This document shows, in pieces, positions 1 through 8,559 of a DNA stretch of 64,000 bases. The DNA comes from Cytobacillus sp. FSL H8-0458. GTDB lineage: Bacteria; Bacillota; Bacilli; Bacillales; Cytobacillaceae. The notes beneath the pieces were generated by a model. That model worked only from the letters and a program-made list of their open reading frames with translations. It ran no database searches and was not told the origin of the DNA. The stretch's first letter is position 1; the number at the start of each line of letters is the position of its first letter. The translations under genes and the position numbers were made by a program. The stretch is taken from assembly GCF_038002165.1 (NCBI RefSeq), contig NZ_JBBOBR010000001.1, positions 1,984,001-2,048,000 of the forward strand, given 5' to 3'.

Positions 1-72
1 AAAGGAGTAGAATGGGCTTCCATCATCGGGACAGTCACAGATCAGAATCCCGGAAGGATTACAGTTATCTAA
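1..72 (+). CDS. C-terminal fragment of a PurM-superfamily protein, possibly SelD
   Basis: The first 72 bases are open in frame 1 and end in TAA, giving the last 23 residues of a gene that begins outside the window. The pattern G-V-E, then I-I-G-T-V, then P-G-R-I-T-V-I, resembles the C-terminal strand pattern of PurM-superfamily ATP-binding enzymes. It is closest in my memory to selenide water dikinase (SelD), whose E. coli form ends in a similar GIE, IGE, GR-V-I series. AIR synthase, ThiL and HypE share the fold and cannot be excluded from so short a piece. An intrinsic terminator follows directly, so the gene ends its own transcript. Confidence 0.4.
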   Translation, partial: KGVEWASIIGTVTDQNPGRITVI

Positions 73-99
73 AAAAGGACTCAAAAAGAGTCCTTTTTT
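73..99 (+). terminator. Intrinsic terminator
   Basis: Hairpin AAAGGACTC / GAGTCCTTT with a five-A loop, flanked by A and T runs, so it could work in both directions. It separates the truncated first gene from phnD. Confidence 0.85.
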
Positions 100-135
100 A
101 CCTTTACTACAAAACTTAAACAAGGAAGTGCAAAT

Positions 136-1038
136 ATGAAAAAATTCTTAATGATCATAACTATCTTTTCACTGATGCTTCTGTCAGCCTGCAGTGGAAA
201 TGAAACAAATAACACAGATAAAAACGGAAAAGAACAGCCGAAAGAAACGTTCACCATTGGGGTCATCCCTGTTCAAACAGAGGGATCGATGGAAGCAGCC
301 ATGGAGAAACTGCAGTCAACCTTATCTGAAAAACTCGACCGAGAGGTAGCTGTCGAAGTTTATCCGGATTATAACGGGGTAGTGGAAGCCATGAACTACG
401 ATAAAATTGATATGGCATATTTCGGCCCGTTAACATATGTCGTTGCCCATGAGAAGAGCGGCGCAAAAGCCATCATTACACAGCTGATTGATGGAGAGCC
501 ATTCTATTATTCCTATATCATCACCCACAAAGACAATCCATGGAACTCACTTGAAGACCTGCTGAAAAACAGCAGTGAAGCTGACTTTGCCTTCGGTGAT
601 ATCAATTCAACTTCAGGATCCCTTATTCCATCAATTGAATTAAAGGACCGTGAAGTATACCAATCAGAGGATGAACACAGCTTTAAATCCGTCCGATTCA
701 CCGGCTCACATGATGCTACTGCATTGGCAGTTCAAAATAAACAGGTGGATGCCGGTGCGATCGACAGCGCCATCTATAATCAATTAGTGGATTCAGGAAA
801 AGTAGATGGAAATCAGATTAAAACGATCTGGAAATCAGAAAAGCTTTTCCAGTACCCTTGGGCTGTACATGAAAACACCGATGAAGAAACAATTAAAGCA
901 TTGAAAGAAGCATTTCTGGCGATTGAAGATCCCGAAATTCTTGATGCATTCGGTGCAAGCGGATTTACTGAAGCAAGCAACGAAGATTATGAAAGCATCC
1001 GTCAGGCTGCCCTAAAAGAGGGACTTATTAAAGAATAG
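136..1038 (+). CDS. phnD: Phosphonate-type ABC transporter substrate-binding lipoprotein
   Basis: A 300-residue PhnD-family solute-binding protein. The N-terminus is a lipoprotein signal peptide with lipobox LSAC, so Cys19 would be lipidated and the protein tethered outside the membrane. The phosphate/phosphonate-binding fold shows the family features: an early GVIPVQ strand, the MAYFGP segment near residue 95, and a later GAIDSA segment that lines the ligand site. The start has a GGAAG ribosome site. It is first in a three-gene unit with phnE and phnC. PhnD-family proteins also bind phosphite, hypophosphite and other oxyanions, and no C-P lyase or phosphonatase gene is in the window, so the true ligand is open. 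Confidence 0.88.
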   Translation: MKKFLMIITIFSLMLLSACSGNETNNTDKNGKEQPKETFTIGVIPVQTEGSMEAAMEKLQSTLSEKLDREVAVEVYPDYNGVVEAMNYDKIDMAYFGPLTYVVAHEKSGAKAIITQLIDGEPFYYSYIITHKDNPWNSLEDLLKNSSEADFAFGDINSTSGSLIPSIELKDREVYQSEDEHSFKSVRFTGSHDATALAVQNKQVDAGAIDSAIYNQLVDSGKVDGNQIKTIWKSEKLFQYPWAVHENTDEETIKALKEAFLAIEDPEILDAFGASGFTEASNEDYESIRQAALKEGLIKE

Positions 1039-1049
1039 GGCTGATAAGA

Positions 1050-1805
1050 TTGTGGTTTAAAAAAAGCAGCATATTAACATATACCGTGTTGGCTTTTTTC
1101 ATTTTTCTAAGCATGAAGCTGACAGAATTTGACTTATCTAAATTCAAAGACTTTCGCAACATGATTGACTTTCTGTCCCATTGGTTCCCAATGGATTTTT
1201 CTCTCCTTCCAAGGATACTGGAAGACAGTCTGGAAACCTTGGCGATGGCTTTTCTGGGAAGCTTCTTCGGGCTTATTATCGGACTTCCCTTAAGCTTTAT
1301 GGCCGCCAAAAACACATCCGGCTCAAAATTTGTTTACCATATAACCAGAGTCGGCCTCAGCTTTGTCCGATCCATTCCTGAAATTGTTTTTGGTTTGATT
1401 CTTTTGACGGCTCTTGGGCTTGGTCCTTTTCCGGCTGTCCTGGCCATTATGTTTCATAACATTGGGGTTCTGGGGAAACTGATCTCAGAACTCATTGAAG
1501 CATCCGATCCCGGCCCGCAGGAGGCCATGAAAGCAGTTGGGGCAAAAAGCTGGTTTGCTTCTCTGTTCAGCATACTGCCTCAAATATGGCCAAATGTATT
1601 GTCAAATTACTTCTACCGGTTTGAAGTTGCCATAAGGACTTCCCTCATCTTAGGCTTCATTGGCGGAGGAGGAATTGGCCAAAGACTTTTTAATGATTTT
1701 AAAACCTTCCAATACAATTCAGTTTCGCTCGATGTCCTGGTGATTATGATCATCGTGATTCTAGTGGACCTTTTTGGAAGCTATGTCAGGAACCGAGTGA
1801 TATAA
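1050..1805 (+). CDS. phnE: Phosphonate-type ABC transporter permease
   Basis: A 251-residue membrane protein of the PhnE family with about six predicted membrane segments. The cytoplasmic EAA-type coupling loop is visible at about residues 158-165 (EAMKAVGA), which contacts the ATPase. The start is TTG, 11 bases after the phnD stop, with a weak GGG site, so translation is probably coupled to phnD. Only one permease gene is present, so it would act as a homodimer. The order phnD-phnE-phnC differs from the common phnC-D-E order. Confidence 0.87.
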   Translation: MWFKKSSILTYTVLAFFIFLSMKLTEFDLSKFKDFRNMIDFLSHWFPMDFSLLPRILEDSLETLAMAFLGSFFGLIIGLPLSFMAAKNTSGSKFVYHITRVGLSFVRSIPEIVFGLILLTALGLGPFPAVLAIMFHNIGVLGKLISELIEASDPGPQEAMKAVGAKSWFASLFSILPQIWPNVLSNYFYRFEVAIRTSLILGFIGGGGIGQRLFNDFKTFQYNSVSLDVLVIMIIVILVDLFGSYVRNRVI

Positions 1806-1817
1806 AGGAGGCCGGAA

Positions 1818-2591
1818 ATGCTTGAGATTCAAAATATAACAGTCCGTTATCCCGGCATGATGCATAATGCGCTTAATTCAATAAATCTGACGATACACCC
1901 TGGAGATTTTGTTTGCGTGCTAGGTAAAAGCGGTGCCGGAAAATCCACTCTGATCCGCTGTTTAAATGGCCTGCAGACACCTTCATCAGGGGAAATCATC
2001 TGGGATGGCCAATCCTTTTCTGCACTTAGTGATGAACAGCTTCGGAGAATCCGCAGGGAGATGGGAATGATCTTTCAGCATTTTAATTTAGTTCCTCGAT
2101 TGACTGTCCTGCAAAATGTTCTGACAGGCATGTTCGGCTACAGGAGCAGTTTTAAGAACCTCATTGGCTGGTTTACAGAGGAAGAAAAAGCTCAGGCTAA
2201 ACAAGTCATTGCAGAGGTGGGCTTAACCGACTTTATCGACCGCAGGGTTGAACATCTTAGCGGAGGGCAGAAACAGAGAGTCGGCATCGCAAGGGCTCTC
2301 CTTCAAAAGCCTAGGTTCCTGCTGGGAGACGAGCCTGTTGCCAGCCTGGATCCTGGAACTTCAGACCGGATTTTCAGCCTGCTGCAGGAGATGCATAATC
2401 GGCATGGTCTGCAAACCATAATTAATGTCCATGATGTTCAATTGGCTAAACGCTATGCAACCCGCATTATTGCTTTAAAAGATGGGGAAGTTGTTTTTGA
2501 TGGTAAACCGGAACAGTTTACAGATGATATGTATGTATTTACATATGATGCAGAAAGTTATCAAGAAAAATCATATATCCGATCAACTTAA
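1818..2591 (+). CDS. phnC: Phosphonate-type ABC transporter ATPase
   Basis: A 257-residue ABC ATPase of the PhnC family. Visible motifs are Walker A GKSGAGKST (about residues 36-44), the Q-loop FQHFN near 86-90, the signature LSGGQKQR (147-154), Walker B LLGDEP (168-173), and a late switch His in NVHD. It powers the PhnD/PhnE importer. A strong AAAGGAGG ribosome site lies seven bases before the ATG, and phnE ends 12 bases upstream, so the three genes form one operon. Confidence 0.9.
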   Translation: MLEIQNITVRYPGMMHNALNSINLTIHPGDFVCVLGKSGAGKSTLIRCLNGLQTPSSGEIIWDGQSFSALSDEQLRRIRREMGMIFQHFNLVPRLTVLQNVLTGMFGYRSSFKNLIGWFTEEEKAQAKQVIAEVGLTDFIDRRVEHLSGGQKQRVGIARALLQKPRFLLGDEPVASLDPGTSDRIFSLLQEMHNRHGLQTIINVHDVQLAKRYATRIIALKDGEVVFDGKPEQFTDDMYVFTYDAESYQEKSYIRST

Positions 2592-2629
2592 GAACAGGAG
2601 GCAGAAGAATGGCCAATTGTCCATGAGTA

Positions 2630-3241
2630 GTGGATAGCTCGAACGTCGTGTACGTTTCGAATGACCCTGACATCAAGTTATTTAATGCCGGACATCCATC
2701 GAAGAAAACAGTAACGCTGACTTTTGACGATGGGCCGGCAAGAGTTCTTCCGGAAATATTGGATATATTGAAGAAAGAAAAGGTTCCAGCTGTTTTCTTC
2801 TGGCAATCAAGGCTCTTATACCCCGGTCGTCCGTGGAAAAGAGTCCTGGAAGAAGGCCATCAGATAGGAACTCACTCTTCAAAGCATTCCAATTATGTTA
2901 AATTGACTCCAAATGAACAAATCCAGGATCTAAGGAGCAGCAAATTAAAGATTGAATCCATCACTGGCCAGGAATTGAAGCTATTCAGGCCCCCGTTTGG
3001 ACAGTTTAATGAACATACCATTGCTGCAGCCAAAGAGCTAGGGCTCTCCACCATCCTGTGGAGAATCTCGTCCATGGACTGGGAGCTCAAGGAGGAGCCT
3101 GAACAAATTATCACCAACGTTATAGAGAACCTTGAAGACGGAGCAATCATTCTTTTGCATGAATTAACCCAGACTGTTGAAGCTCTGGCTGGTTTAATTG
3201 CTGGAATTCGGGATAAAGGCTATGAATTTAGTTTGCTGTAA
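2630..3241 (+). CDS. NodB-type polysaccharide deacetylase, start region disrupted
   Basis: A 203-residue protein with the NodB homology motifs: TFDDGP (31-36; catalytic base and metal Asp), H-S-S-K-H (His82 and His86 as metal ligands), R-P-P-F (120-123) and a late LLHE (usually LLHD). Such enzymes remove N-acetyl groups from peptidoglycan or chitin-like sugars. No signal peptide or membrane anchor is visible, which is unusual for a wall enzyme. The best ribosome site (AGGAGG at 2596-2601) precedes an ATG at 2609 that runs into an in-frame TGA after five codons (MANCP). The GTG at 2630 is two codons later in the same frame and lacks its own clear site. Either the first codons carry a nonsense change or translation restarts at the GTG. 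Confidence 0.75.
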   Translation: MDSSNVVYVSNDPDIKLFNAGHPSKKTVTLTFDDGPARVLPEILDILKKEKVPAVFFWQSRLLYPGRPWKRVLEEGHQIGTHSSKHSNYVKLTPNEQIQDLRSSKLKIESITGQELKLFRPPFGQFNEHTIAAAKELGLSTILWRISSMDWELKEEPEQIITNVIENLEDGAIILLHELTQTVEALAGLIAGIRDKGYEFSLL

Positions 3242-3242
3242 A

Positions 3243-3271
3243 AGGTATCCTCAGTGAGGGTACTTTTTTTG
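3243..3271 (+). terminator. Intrinsic terminator
   Basis: Hairpin GTATCCTCA / TGAGGGTAC followed by seven T, closing the phn-deacetylase transcript. Confidence 0.85.
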
Positions 3272-3287
3272 TGAGAGTTTTATCCTG

Positions 3288-3320
3288 TTGACACAATTAA
3301 AATAATATGATAATTAAATA
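3288..3320 (+). promoter_or_regulatory. SigA-type promoter of htpG
   Basis: A perfect -35 TTGACA lies at 3288-3293, and an AT-rich -10 region (GATAAT/TAATTA-like) at about 3309-3316. It directly precedes the CIRCE element. Confidence 0.55.
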
Positions 3321-3324
3321 TTGG

Positions 3325-3351
3325 TTAGCACTCGAAAGACTTGAGTGCTAA
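3325..3351 (+). promoter_or_regulatory. CIRCE operator (HrcA-binding site)
   Basis: Perfect inverted repeat TTAGCACTC, nine bases, GAGTGCTAA, which is the exact CIRCE consensus bound by the heat-shock repressor HrcA. It lies between the promoter and the htpG start, so it should act as operator and as a 5' transcript hairpin. It predicts HrcA-repressed, heat-induced htpG, whereas B. subtilis htpG is a class III gene without CIRCE. Confidence 0.95.
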
Positions 3352-3381
3352 GGAAATGAAAAAATAAGGGGAGAGACTAAC

Positions 3382-5259
3382 ATGGAAACGAAACAGTTTC
3401 AGGCAGAATCCAAGAGATTATTGGAAATGATGATCAACTCCATCTACTCTCAAAGAGAGGTTTTTCTGAGGGAGCTTATTTCCAACAGCAGTGATGCGAT
3501 CGATAAGATCTACTACAAAGCACTTACAGACGATTCTTTAACGTTTGATAAAGACAGTTACTACATAAAAGTCGTTCCTGATAAAGAAAACAGAACCTTA
3601 ACAATTAAAGATACCGGCATAGGGATGACAAAGGAAGAACTGGAAAACAACCTGGGTGTCATCGCCAAAAGTGGTTCTCTCGCTTTTAAGAAAGAAAATG
3701 AGATTAAAGATGGCCATGATATTATTGGCCAATTCGGTGTAGGATTTTATGCTGCTTTCATGGTCGCTGATGTTGTAACAGTGATCAGCAAAGCACTTGG
3801 CAGTGAACAGGCGTACAAATGGGAATCACATGGTGCTGAGGGGTATACGATTGCACCATATGAAAAAGAAGCGGTCGGCACTGAAATTATTTTAAAAATT
3901 AAAGAAAATACAGAGGATGAAAGCTATGATGAATACCTAGAAGAGTACCGATTAAAGTCGATCATAAAAAAATACTCTGACTTCATCCGCTATCCAATTA
4001 AAATGGATGTTACAATCAGAAAACCGAAAGAAGAAGAAGAGAATGAGTTTGAAGAAATTACCGAAGAGCAGACCATCAACAGCATGGTACCAATCTGGCG
4101 GAAAAACAAGAGTGAACTGACAGACGAAGATTACGAAAGGTTCTATCAGGAGAAGCACTATGGCTTTGATAAGCCGGTAAAGCATATTCATATAAGTGTG
4201 GATGGCACGATCCGCTATAATGCTATTTTATATATTCCTGAAAATATTCCATTTGATTATTACTCTAAAGAATTCGAAAAAGGCCTGGAGCTTTATTCGA
4301 ATGGCGTTTTAATCATGAATAAGTGTGGAGACCTTTTGCCTGATTATTTCAGTTTTGTCAAAGGGATGGTGGACTCCGAAGATTTATCACTTAACATTTC
4401 AAGGGAGATGCTGCAGCACGACCGACAGCTGAAGCTTATTGCGAAAAACATCAGCAAAAAGATTAAAAATGAGCTTCAAAGTCTCATGAAAAATGAGCGG
4501 GAAAAATATAAACAATTTTACAAGTCATTTGGAAGACAATTAAAATATGGTGTATACAGCGATTTCGGAACTCATAAAGAAACACTCCAGGATTTATTGA
4601 TGTTCTATTCTTCAACAGAAAAGGAATTGGCATCACTTGATGAATATGTATCCCGAATGAAAGATGACCAGAAATATATTTATTATGCTGCTGGAGAGTC
4701 ACACGAAAGAATCGAAAAGCTCCCACAAACCGAGCTTGTGGCAGATAAAGGTTATGAAATCCTGTACTTTACAGAAGATATTGATGAGTTCGCCATAAAA
4801 ATGCTGATGTCCTATAAAGAGAAGGAATTTAAGTCAGTCTCAAGCGGCGATCTCGGCATAGAGAATGAGGAAGAAAAGATATCCGAATCAGAAGAAAAAG
4901 AACATAGGGAATTGTTCAGCAGCATGAAGGAGATTTTATCAGGTAAAGTGACAGATGTCCGACTCTCCAAAAGACTTAAAAGCCATCCTGTTTGCCTTAC
5001 AGCCGATGGGGAAGTCACCATTGAAATGGAAAAAATCCTAAGCAGCATGCCTGACAATCAGAATGTTAAAGCGAACAAGGTACTCGAAATCAATTCAAGC
5101 CATGAAGTGTTCCAAGCTTTAAAAAATGCAATGGAGAATGATAAGGAAAAGTTAAGTCTTTATACAAACCTCCTATATAATCAGGCCTTGCTGATTGAAG
5201 GCCTGCCAATCAGCGACCCTGTGGAGTTTACGAATGATATCTGCAAAGTTATGGTCTAA
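3382..5259 (+). CDS. htpG: Molecular chaperone HtpG (Hsp90)
   Basis: A 625-residue Hsp90-family chaperone of normal length. The GHKL ATP-binding site is visible: [10 protein letters not shown] near residue 30, D-T-G-I-G-M-T near 80, and G-Q-F-G-V-G-F-Y near 115 (lid glycines). The middle and C-terminal dimerisation domains follow without breaks. It is cytosolic and folds or remodels client proteins under stress. The ATG has a GGGGAG ribosome site. It is a single-gene unit between a CIRCE-controlled promoter and a terminator. Confidence 0.96.
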   Translation: METKQFQAESKRLLEMMINSIYSQREVFLRELISNSSDAIDKIYYKALTDDSLTFDKDSYYIKVVPDKENRTLTIKDTGIGMTKEELENNLGVIAKSGSLAFKKENEIKDGHDIIGQFGVGFYAAFMVADVVTVISKALGSEQAYKWESHGAEGYTIAPYEKEAVGTEIILKIKENTEDESYDEYLEEYRLKSIIKKYSDFIRYPIKMDVTIRKPKEEEENEFEEITEEQTINSMVPIWRKNKSELTDEDYERFYQEKHYGFDKPVKHIHISVDGTIRYNAILYIPENIPFDYYSKEFEKGLELYSNGVLIMNKCGDLLPDYFSFVKGMVDSEDLSLNISREMLQHDRQLKLIAKNISKKIKNELQSLMKNEREKYKQFYKSFGRQLKYGVYSDFGTHKETLQDLLMFYSSTEKELASLDEYVSRMKDDQKYIYYAAGESHERIEKLPQTELVADKGYEILYFTEDIDEFAIKMLMSYKEKEFKSVSSGDLGIENEEEKISESEEKEHRELFSSMKEILSGKVTDVRLSKRLKSHPVCLTADGEVTIEMEKILSSMPDNQNVKANKVLEINSSHEVFQALKNAMENDKEKLSLYTNLLYNQALLIEGLPISDPVEFTNDICKVMV

Positions 5260-5270
5260 TAAATATACAA

Positions 5271-5297
5271 ACAGCCCGATTCCATTGGGCTGTTTTT
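5271..5297 (+). terminator. Intrinsic terminator of htpG
   Basis: Hairpin ACAGCCC / GGGCTGT with a T6 tail just after the htpG stop. Confidence 0.9.
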
Positions 5298-5478
5298 TGT
5301 TATTTGCTTAACAATTCCAAGGATATTTTCTGTACTAATAAACACACTAAGCAATAATGGAGTGCTATGCTTCACAGCAAGGCAATAACGCCGAAATTTA
5401 TGTCTTGTCCTTTACTATATTGCTCTTGAGAAAGGTACGGCATAAGCTTCGAAAATATTGAAAACTCCGAGCAACTAT

Positions 5479-5493
5479 TCCACCTGGTGGAAG
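5479..5493. repeat. Short perfect palindrome upstream of the 5532 gene
   Basis: TTCCACC-T-GGTGGAA lies about 38 bases before the next start codon. It could be an operator or a small leader hairpin; no factor is recognised. The rest of 5299-5531 shows nothing clear. Confidence 0.4.
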
Positions 5494-5531
5494 GTGACTA
5501 ATACATTCTAAAAATTGGGAAGGAGATTATC

Positions 5532-5867
5532 ATGTCTGTTTTCGTTTACCAAACATTTGAAGTGAAGCAGGATAATTTCGTTGAAGCTTTAAAAAATCTG
5601 AGGATGATTCAAAGCTATCGGAACGAAAATTATCAGCACAAGGTGGAGCTATTATCGCCAATTTCAGGAGATGATCATACATATGCTTTTCTATCCACAT
5701 ACGAGGGTTTGGCAGAGATGGAATTGCAAAACAAAAAGATGTTTGAAGATGAGGAATACAAAAAGCTGATTGAGCAATTTTTCCTTGAGGATATTGTCCA
5801 GGGAAGCATGCACACTCAGCTGTTCCGATCTGTAACTGGATTAAAAAGCGACAGTTCTGAGAAATAG
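5532..5867 (+). CDS. Small protein, probable dimeric alpha/beta-barrel (ABM-like)
   Basis: A 111-residue cytosolic protein with a good AAGGAG ribosome site. It begins with a beta strand (SVFVYQTFEV), then a helix, then further strands and an acidic, Lys-rich middle, a layout seen in ABM/Dabb-type dimeric barrels. No catalytic motif is recognised. It is monocistronic: the next gene follows an intrinsic terminator. The fold suggestion is inference from length and pattern only. Confidence 0.6.
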   Translation: MSVFVYQTFEVKQDNFVEALKNLRMIQSYRNENYQHKVELLSPISGDDHTYAFLSTYEGLAEMELQNKKMFEDEEYKKLIEQFFLEDIVQGSMHTQLFRSVTGLKSDSSEK

Positions 5868-5908
5868 AAATAAGAATTCTGGCAAATTTCCATGTGACAT
5901 TGAAACGG

Positions 5909-5942
5909 AAGCCGATCATCATCTGAATCGGCTTATTTTTTT
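5909..5942 (+). terminator. Intrinsic terminator
   Basis: Hairpin AAGCCGAT / ATCGGCTT followed by A and seven T. Confidence 0.85.
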
Positions 5943-5974
5943 GCCAGTAAGTAACGGAAAGAGGGAGGTACATC

Positions 5975-7339
5975 ATGGATTTTTTTCTTCCAAGCGGCAA
6001 TTCCTCAAAAGAAAGTGAATCAGGTGATTTAAAATGGTGGCAATTATCACTGATTGGTGTGGGCTGCACCATCGGAACCGGATTTTTCCTGGGATCTGCC
6101 ATTGGAATCAAGATAACCGGACCAGCCATTGTTTTTTCATTTATATTAGCGGCTATCGGAACTTATATAGTCTATAATCTTTTAGCTAAAATGACAGCAG
6201 AGGACCCTCAGGAAGGATCTTTTTGTTATTATGCTAATAAAGCGTATGGGAAGTGGGCAGGGTTTAGCTGCGGCTGGAATTACTGGTGCTCCAATATTTT
6301 AATCATGGGAAGCCAGTTAACCGCGCTATCCATCTTAACAAGATTCTGGCTGCCTCATGTCCCGCTTTGGATTTTTGCAGCGTGCTATGCCATTCTTTCA
6401 ATTATTGTCGTCTTAACAGGAAGCAAAGGCTTTGATAAGGCAGAAAACCTCTTTGCAGTTATTAAGACTGCTGCCATCATCATGTTCATCATTCTGGCTT
6501 TTTCTGCTATGGCAGGTGTAATGGATGGAGATGTCAAGCATCCGGGATTCCCTGGTTCTGCTGGAGATTGGTTTCCTGAGGGCTTAAAGGGCTTTTGGTC
6601 CTCCTTAATTTATGCTTTCTATGCGTATGGAGGAATTGAAGTAATCGGGCTCATGGCTACCCGATTAAAAAAGAAAGAAGATGCTCCCAAAGCCGGCATT
6701 ATCATGCTGATTGTGCTGGTGATCATTTATGTCATTTCCCTTGGTTTAGCGGTTTATATGGCTTCACATGGGGAATTTAATGAAAAAGAAAGTCCGTTTG
6801 TAACTGCTATGGAACATTATAACCTGGACTTTTTTCCCCACGTTTTTAATGCAGCCATCATAATTGCCGGCTTCTCGACCATGACAGCTTCATTGTTTGG
6901 AGTTACATCATTACTGGTTACTTTAGCTAATGATGGTGATGCTCCAAGTCTTTTTTCAAAGAAGATAAAAAAGTGGAAGGACCTGCCGCTGCCATCGCTC
7001 GCACTTGCTACAGCGGGTTTAATAGCATCCATTGTAACAGCTTTGCTTTTGCCGGGGAAAATTTATGAATACATTACCACTGCTGCAGGGATCATGATTT
7101 TATTTAATTGGTCTTTCATTATTATTTCGGCACTGCGGATATTGGAGAACAAGATATTTGGCAAGATCCTTGCCATGTTTGGACTGATCCTGATCCTTGC
7201 TGCGGTCAGCGGAACATTACTTGAAAAATCAATTAGATTTGGTTTTTTCGTAAGCTTACTTTTCGTTGCATTAATAGCGATTGCAGCTCTGATTATGCAA
7301 AAGGCAGTATGGAAGAACGAAGGAAAAGGAACCTGTTAA
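5975..7339 (+). CDS. APC-family amino-acid permease
   Basis: A 454-residue membrane protein with about 12 hydrophobic segments. Near the N-terminus it has the APC-superfamily glycine-rich motif G-V-G-C-T-I-G-T-G-F-F-L-G after a short charged leader, as in amino-acid/proton symporters such as B. subtilis AapA and YbxG. It probably imports an amino acid with protons; the substrate cannot be told from sequence. The ribosome site is GAGGGAGG. It is flanked by terminators, so it is a single-gene unit. Confidence 0.85.
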   Translation: MDFFLPSGNSSKESESGDLKWWQLSLIGVGCTIGTGFFLGSAIGIKITGPAIVFSFILAAIGTYIVYNLLAKMTAEDPQEGSFCYYANKAYGKWAGFSCGWNYWCSNILIMGSQLTALSILTRFWLPHVPLWIFAACYAILSIIVVLTGSKGFDKAENLFAVIKTAAIIMFIILAFSAMAGVMDGDVKHPGFPGSAGDWFPEGLKGFWSSLIYAFYAYGGIEVIGLMATRLKKKEDAPKAGIIMLIVLVIIYVISLGLAVYMASHGEFNEKESPFVTAMEHYNLDFFPHVFNAAIIIAGFSTMTASLFGVTSLLVTLANDGDAPSLFSKKIKKWKDLPLPSLALATAGLIASIVTALLLPGKIYEYITTAAGIMILFNWSFIIISALRILENKIFGKILAMFGLILILAAVSGTLLEKSIRFGFFVSLLFVALIAIAALIMQKAVWKNEGKGTC

Positions 7340-7340
7340 A

Positions 7341-7372
7341 AACAAACACCAAATATCTGGTGTTTGTTTTTT
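7341..7372. terminator. Intrinsic terminator
   Basis: Hairpin AACAAACACCA / TGGTGTTTGTT with a T-rich tail between the convergent permease and DUF421 genes. Confidence 0.88.
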
Positions 7373-7407
7373 GATGGATGGAAGAAGGAAGGAGGGAAGG
7401 CGATAGA

Positions 7408-8265
7408 TTACTTTAGGTACGGAGCCAGTTTCTGAATAATTTGATTAAGCTTTTCAGTATTTCTTTCATACATTTTCTGTGCACTTTTTGAATCAGTCTG
7501 CAATGAAAATATCTCCAGGTCCGCTGCACACTTCTTAATCATGGCCAGAAGCAGAGGACGCTGTTGGGGTGCAGGAACCTTAATTGAATCATCATAGACA
7601 TCCACAGTTAATTCACCAAAAGAATCAATTTGTCCTAAAAAAATATTTTCCTGTGTAAGGCCTAATTTCTCTATCTCAGATTTCAGCCATTTTTTGCTTT
7701 TTCCTGATCCGGCCAATGGATCGTTTAGAATGTTACCATCCATAATAACCGTTTGCGGTTCTTTTTCCTGAGGCAGGTTCAATTGAAGATCTTTTGGAGT
7801 GAGCGGCTGGTTTTCCTTCTTCAGCATAATGCTAAGGTCGCCACGAGGCTCCAGAACTGCAAACTCCACATCGGCTGCCTTAAAGACATTTTTTTGTCGG
7901 AGCAAAGAGGATAAGTCATCTATGGAGTATCGTTCCTTTTTTAAGTTGTCTTCTAATATTTTCCCATCTTTAATAAATATTGTTCCTTTTCCTTCAAAAA
8001 AATCACGGAAGCTTTTGCTTTTAAGAGCGAGCATATCAGCAAATAATGTTACAAGACCAAAAATCATAATGGATAGTATTCCGCTGGCCCAGTGGTTATC
8101 TAATCCCATAATAATCTCACCGGCTATACTCCCGATGGTGATGCCTGATACATATTCAAAAAATGAAAGCTCAGAAATTTGTTTTTTCCCAATCAGTTTA
8201 GTGATAACGAATAGAACACCTACGAACAATATAGAACGAGCACCAATCAGCAGCCACTCTGGCAT
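7408..8265 (-). CDS. 2Duf-like spore membrane protein: DUF421 (YetF) with DUF1657-like tail
   Basis: A 285-residue protein. Residues 1-85 hold about three membrane segments and residues 85-215 the soluble DUF421/YetF domain. The last 50 residues repeat the pattern of the two small proteins encoded just upstream: L-E-x-F-x-L-x-T-D, later Y, I-I-x-K/S-L-x-P-x-L. DUF421 plus DUF1657 is the architecture of 2Duf, a spore inner-membrane protein encoded by the spoVA2mob element and linked to wet-heat resistance of spores. The neighbours are DUF1657 genes, as in that element, but spoVAC/D/E genes are not present here. The spore role is inferred by architecture. Confidence 0.82.
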   Translation of the reverse strand: MPEWLLIGARSILFVGVLFVITKLIGKKQISELSFFEYVSGITIGSIAGEIIMGLDNHWASGILSIMIFGLVTLFADMLALKSKSFRDFFEGKGTIFIKDGKILEDNLKKERYSIDDLSSLLRQKNVFKAADVEFAVLEPRGDLSIMLKKENQPLTPKDLQLNLPQEKEPQTVIMDGNILNDPLAGSGKSKKWLKSEIEKLGLTQENIFLGQIDSFGELTVDVYDDSIKVPAPQQRPLLLAMIKKCAADLEIFSLQTDSKSAQKMYERNTEKLNQIIQKLAPYLK

Positions 8266-8285
8266 AATTTCATCTCCATATTTGA

Positions 8286-8492
8286 TTAATTTGGTTTATA
8301 TTGAGGCTCCTCTAACTCAATAACCTTTTTTCTGTTTTCCAAATCATTTTTTATTGTGCTAATCTCCAGCATAGATTCATGAAAAAGACGTGTAGCTTCT
8401 TCGTCCATTGAAGTTAATGCAAGGCTGGATAATTGTGCTTCAATAGAACGTATGGCTGCAAGACATTGACTGACATCAGAAGCAATGGTCAT
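8286..8492 (-). CDS. DUF1657-family small spore protein
   Basis: About 68 residues, beginning MTIASDVSQ, with an amphipathic helical pattern and the C-terminal signature L-E-E-P-Q-Y. It aligns by eye with the next upstream DUF1657 protein. The start was placed at 8492 by that alignment; the longer open frame upstream overlaps the neighbouring gene and lacks a ribosome site. The ribosome site here is weak, so translation may be coupled to the upstream gene. DUF1657 proteins accompany spoVA2mob and 2Duf genes; no biochemical role is known to me. Confidence 0.65.
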   Translation of the reverse strand: MTIASDVSQCLAAIRSIEAQLSSLALTSMDEEATRLFHESMLEISTIKNDLENRKKVIELEEPQYKPN

Positions 8493-8559
8493 CGAGAGAA
8501 TCACACCATTCATAAGAGTTTTTATATAAAACGCGGCTGGCAAAAGCCAGCCATTTGCT

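Noticed and set aside
2609..2632. TGA in the deacetylase leader as a selenocysteine codon
   Set aside because: No redox motif surrounds it and no hairpin follows; a disrupted or restarted start is simpler.
5530..6129. 199-codon minus-strand open frame
   Set aside because: It lies antisense across the 5532 gene, its terminator and the permease start, with low-complexity protein and no ribosome site; a shadow frame.
7799..8323. 174-codon plus-strand open frame
   Set aside because: Antisense to the DUF421 gene, which has clear domain support.
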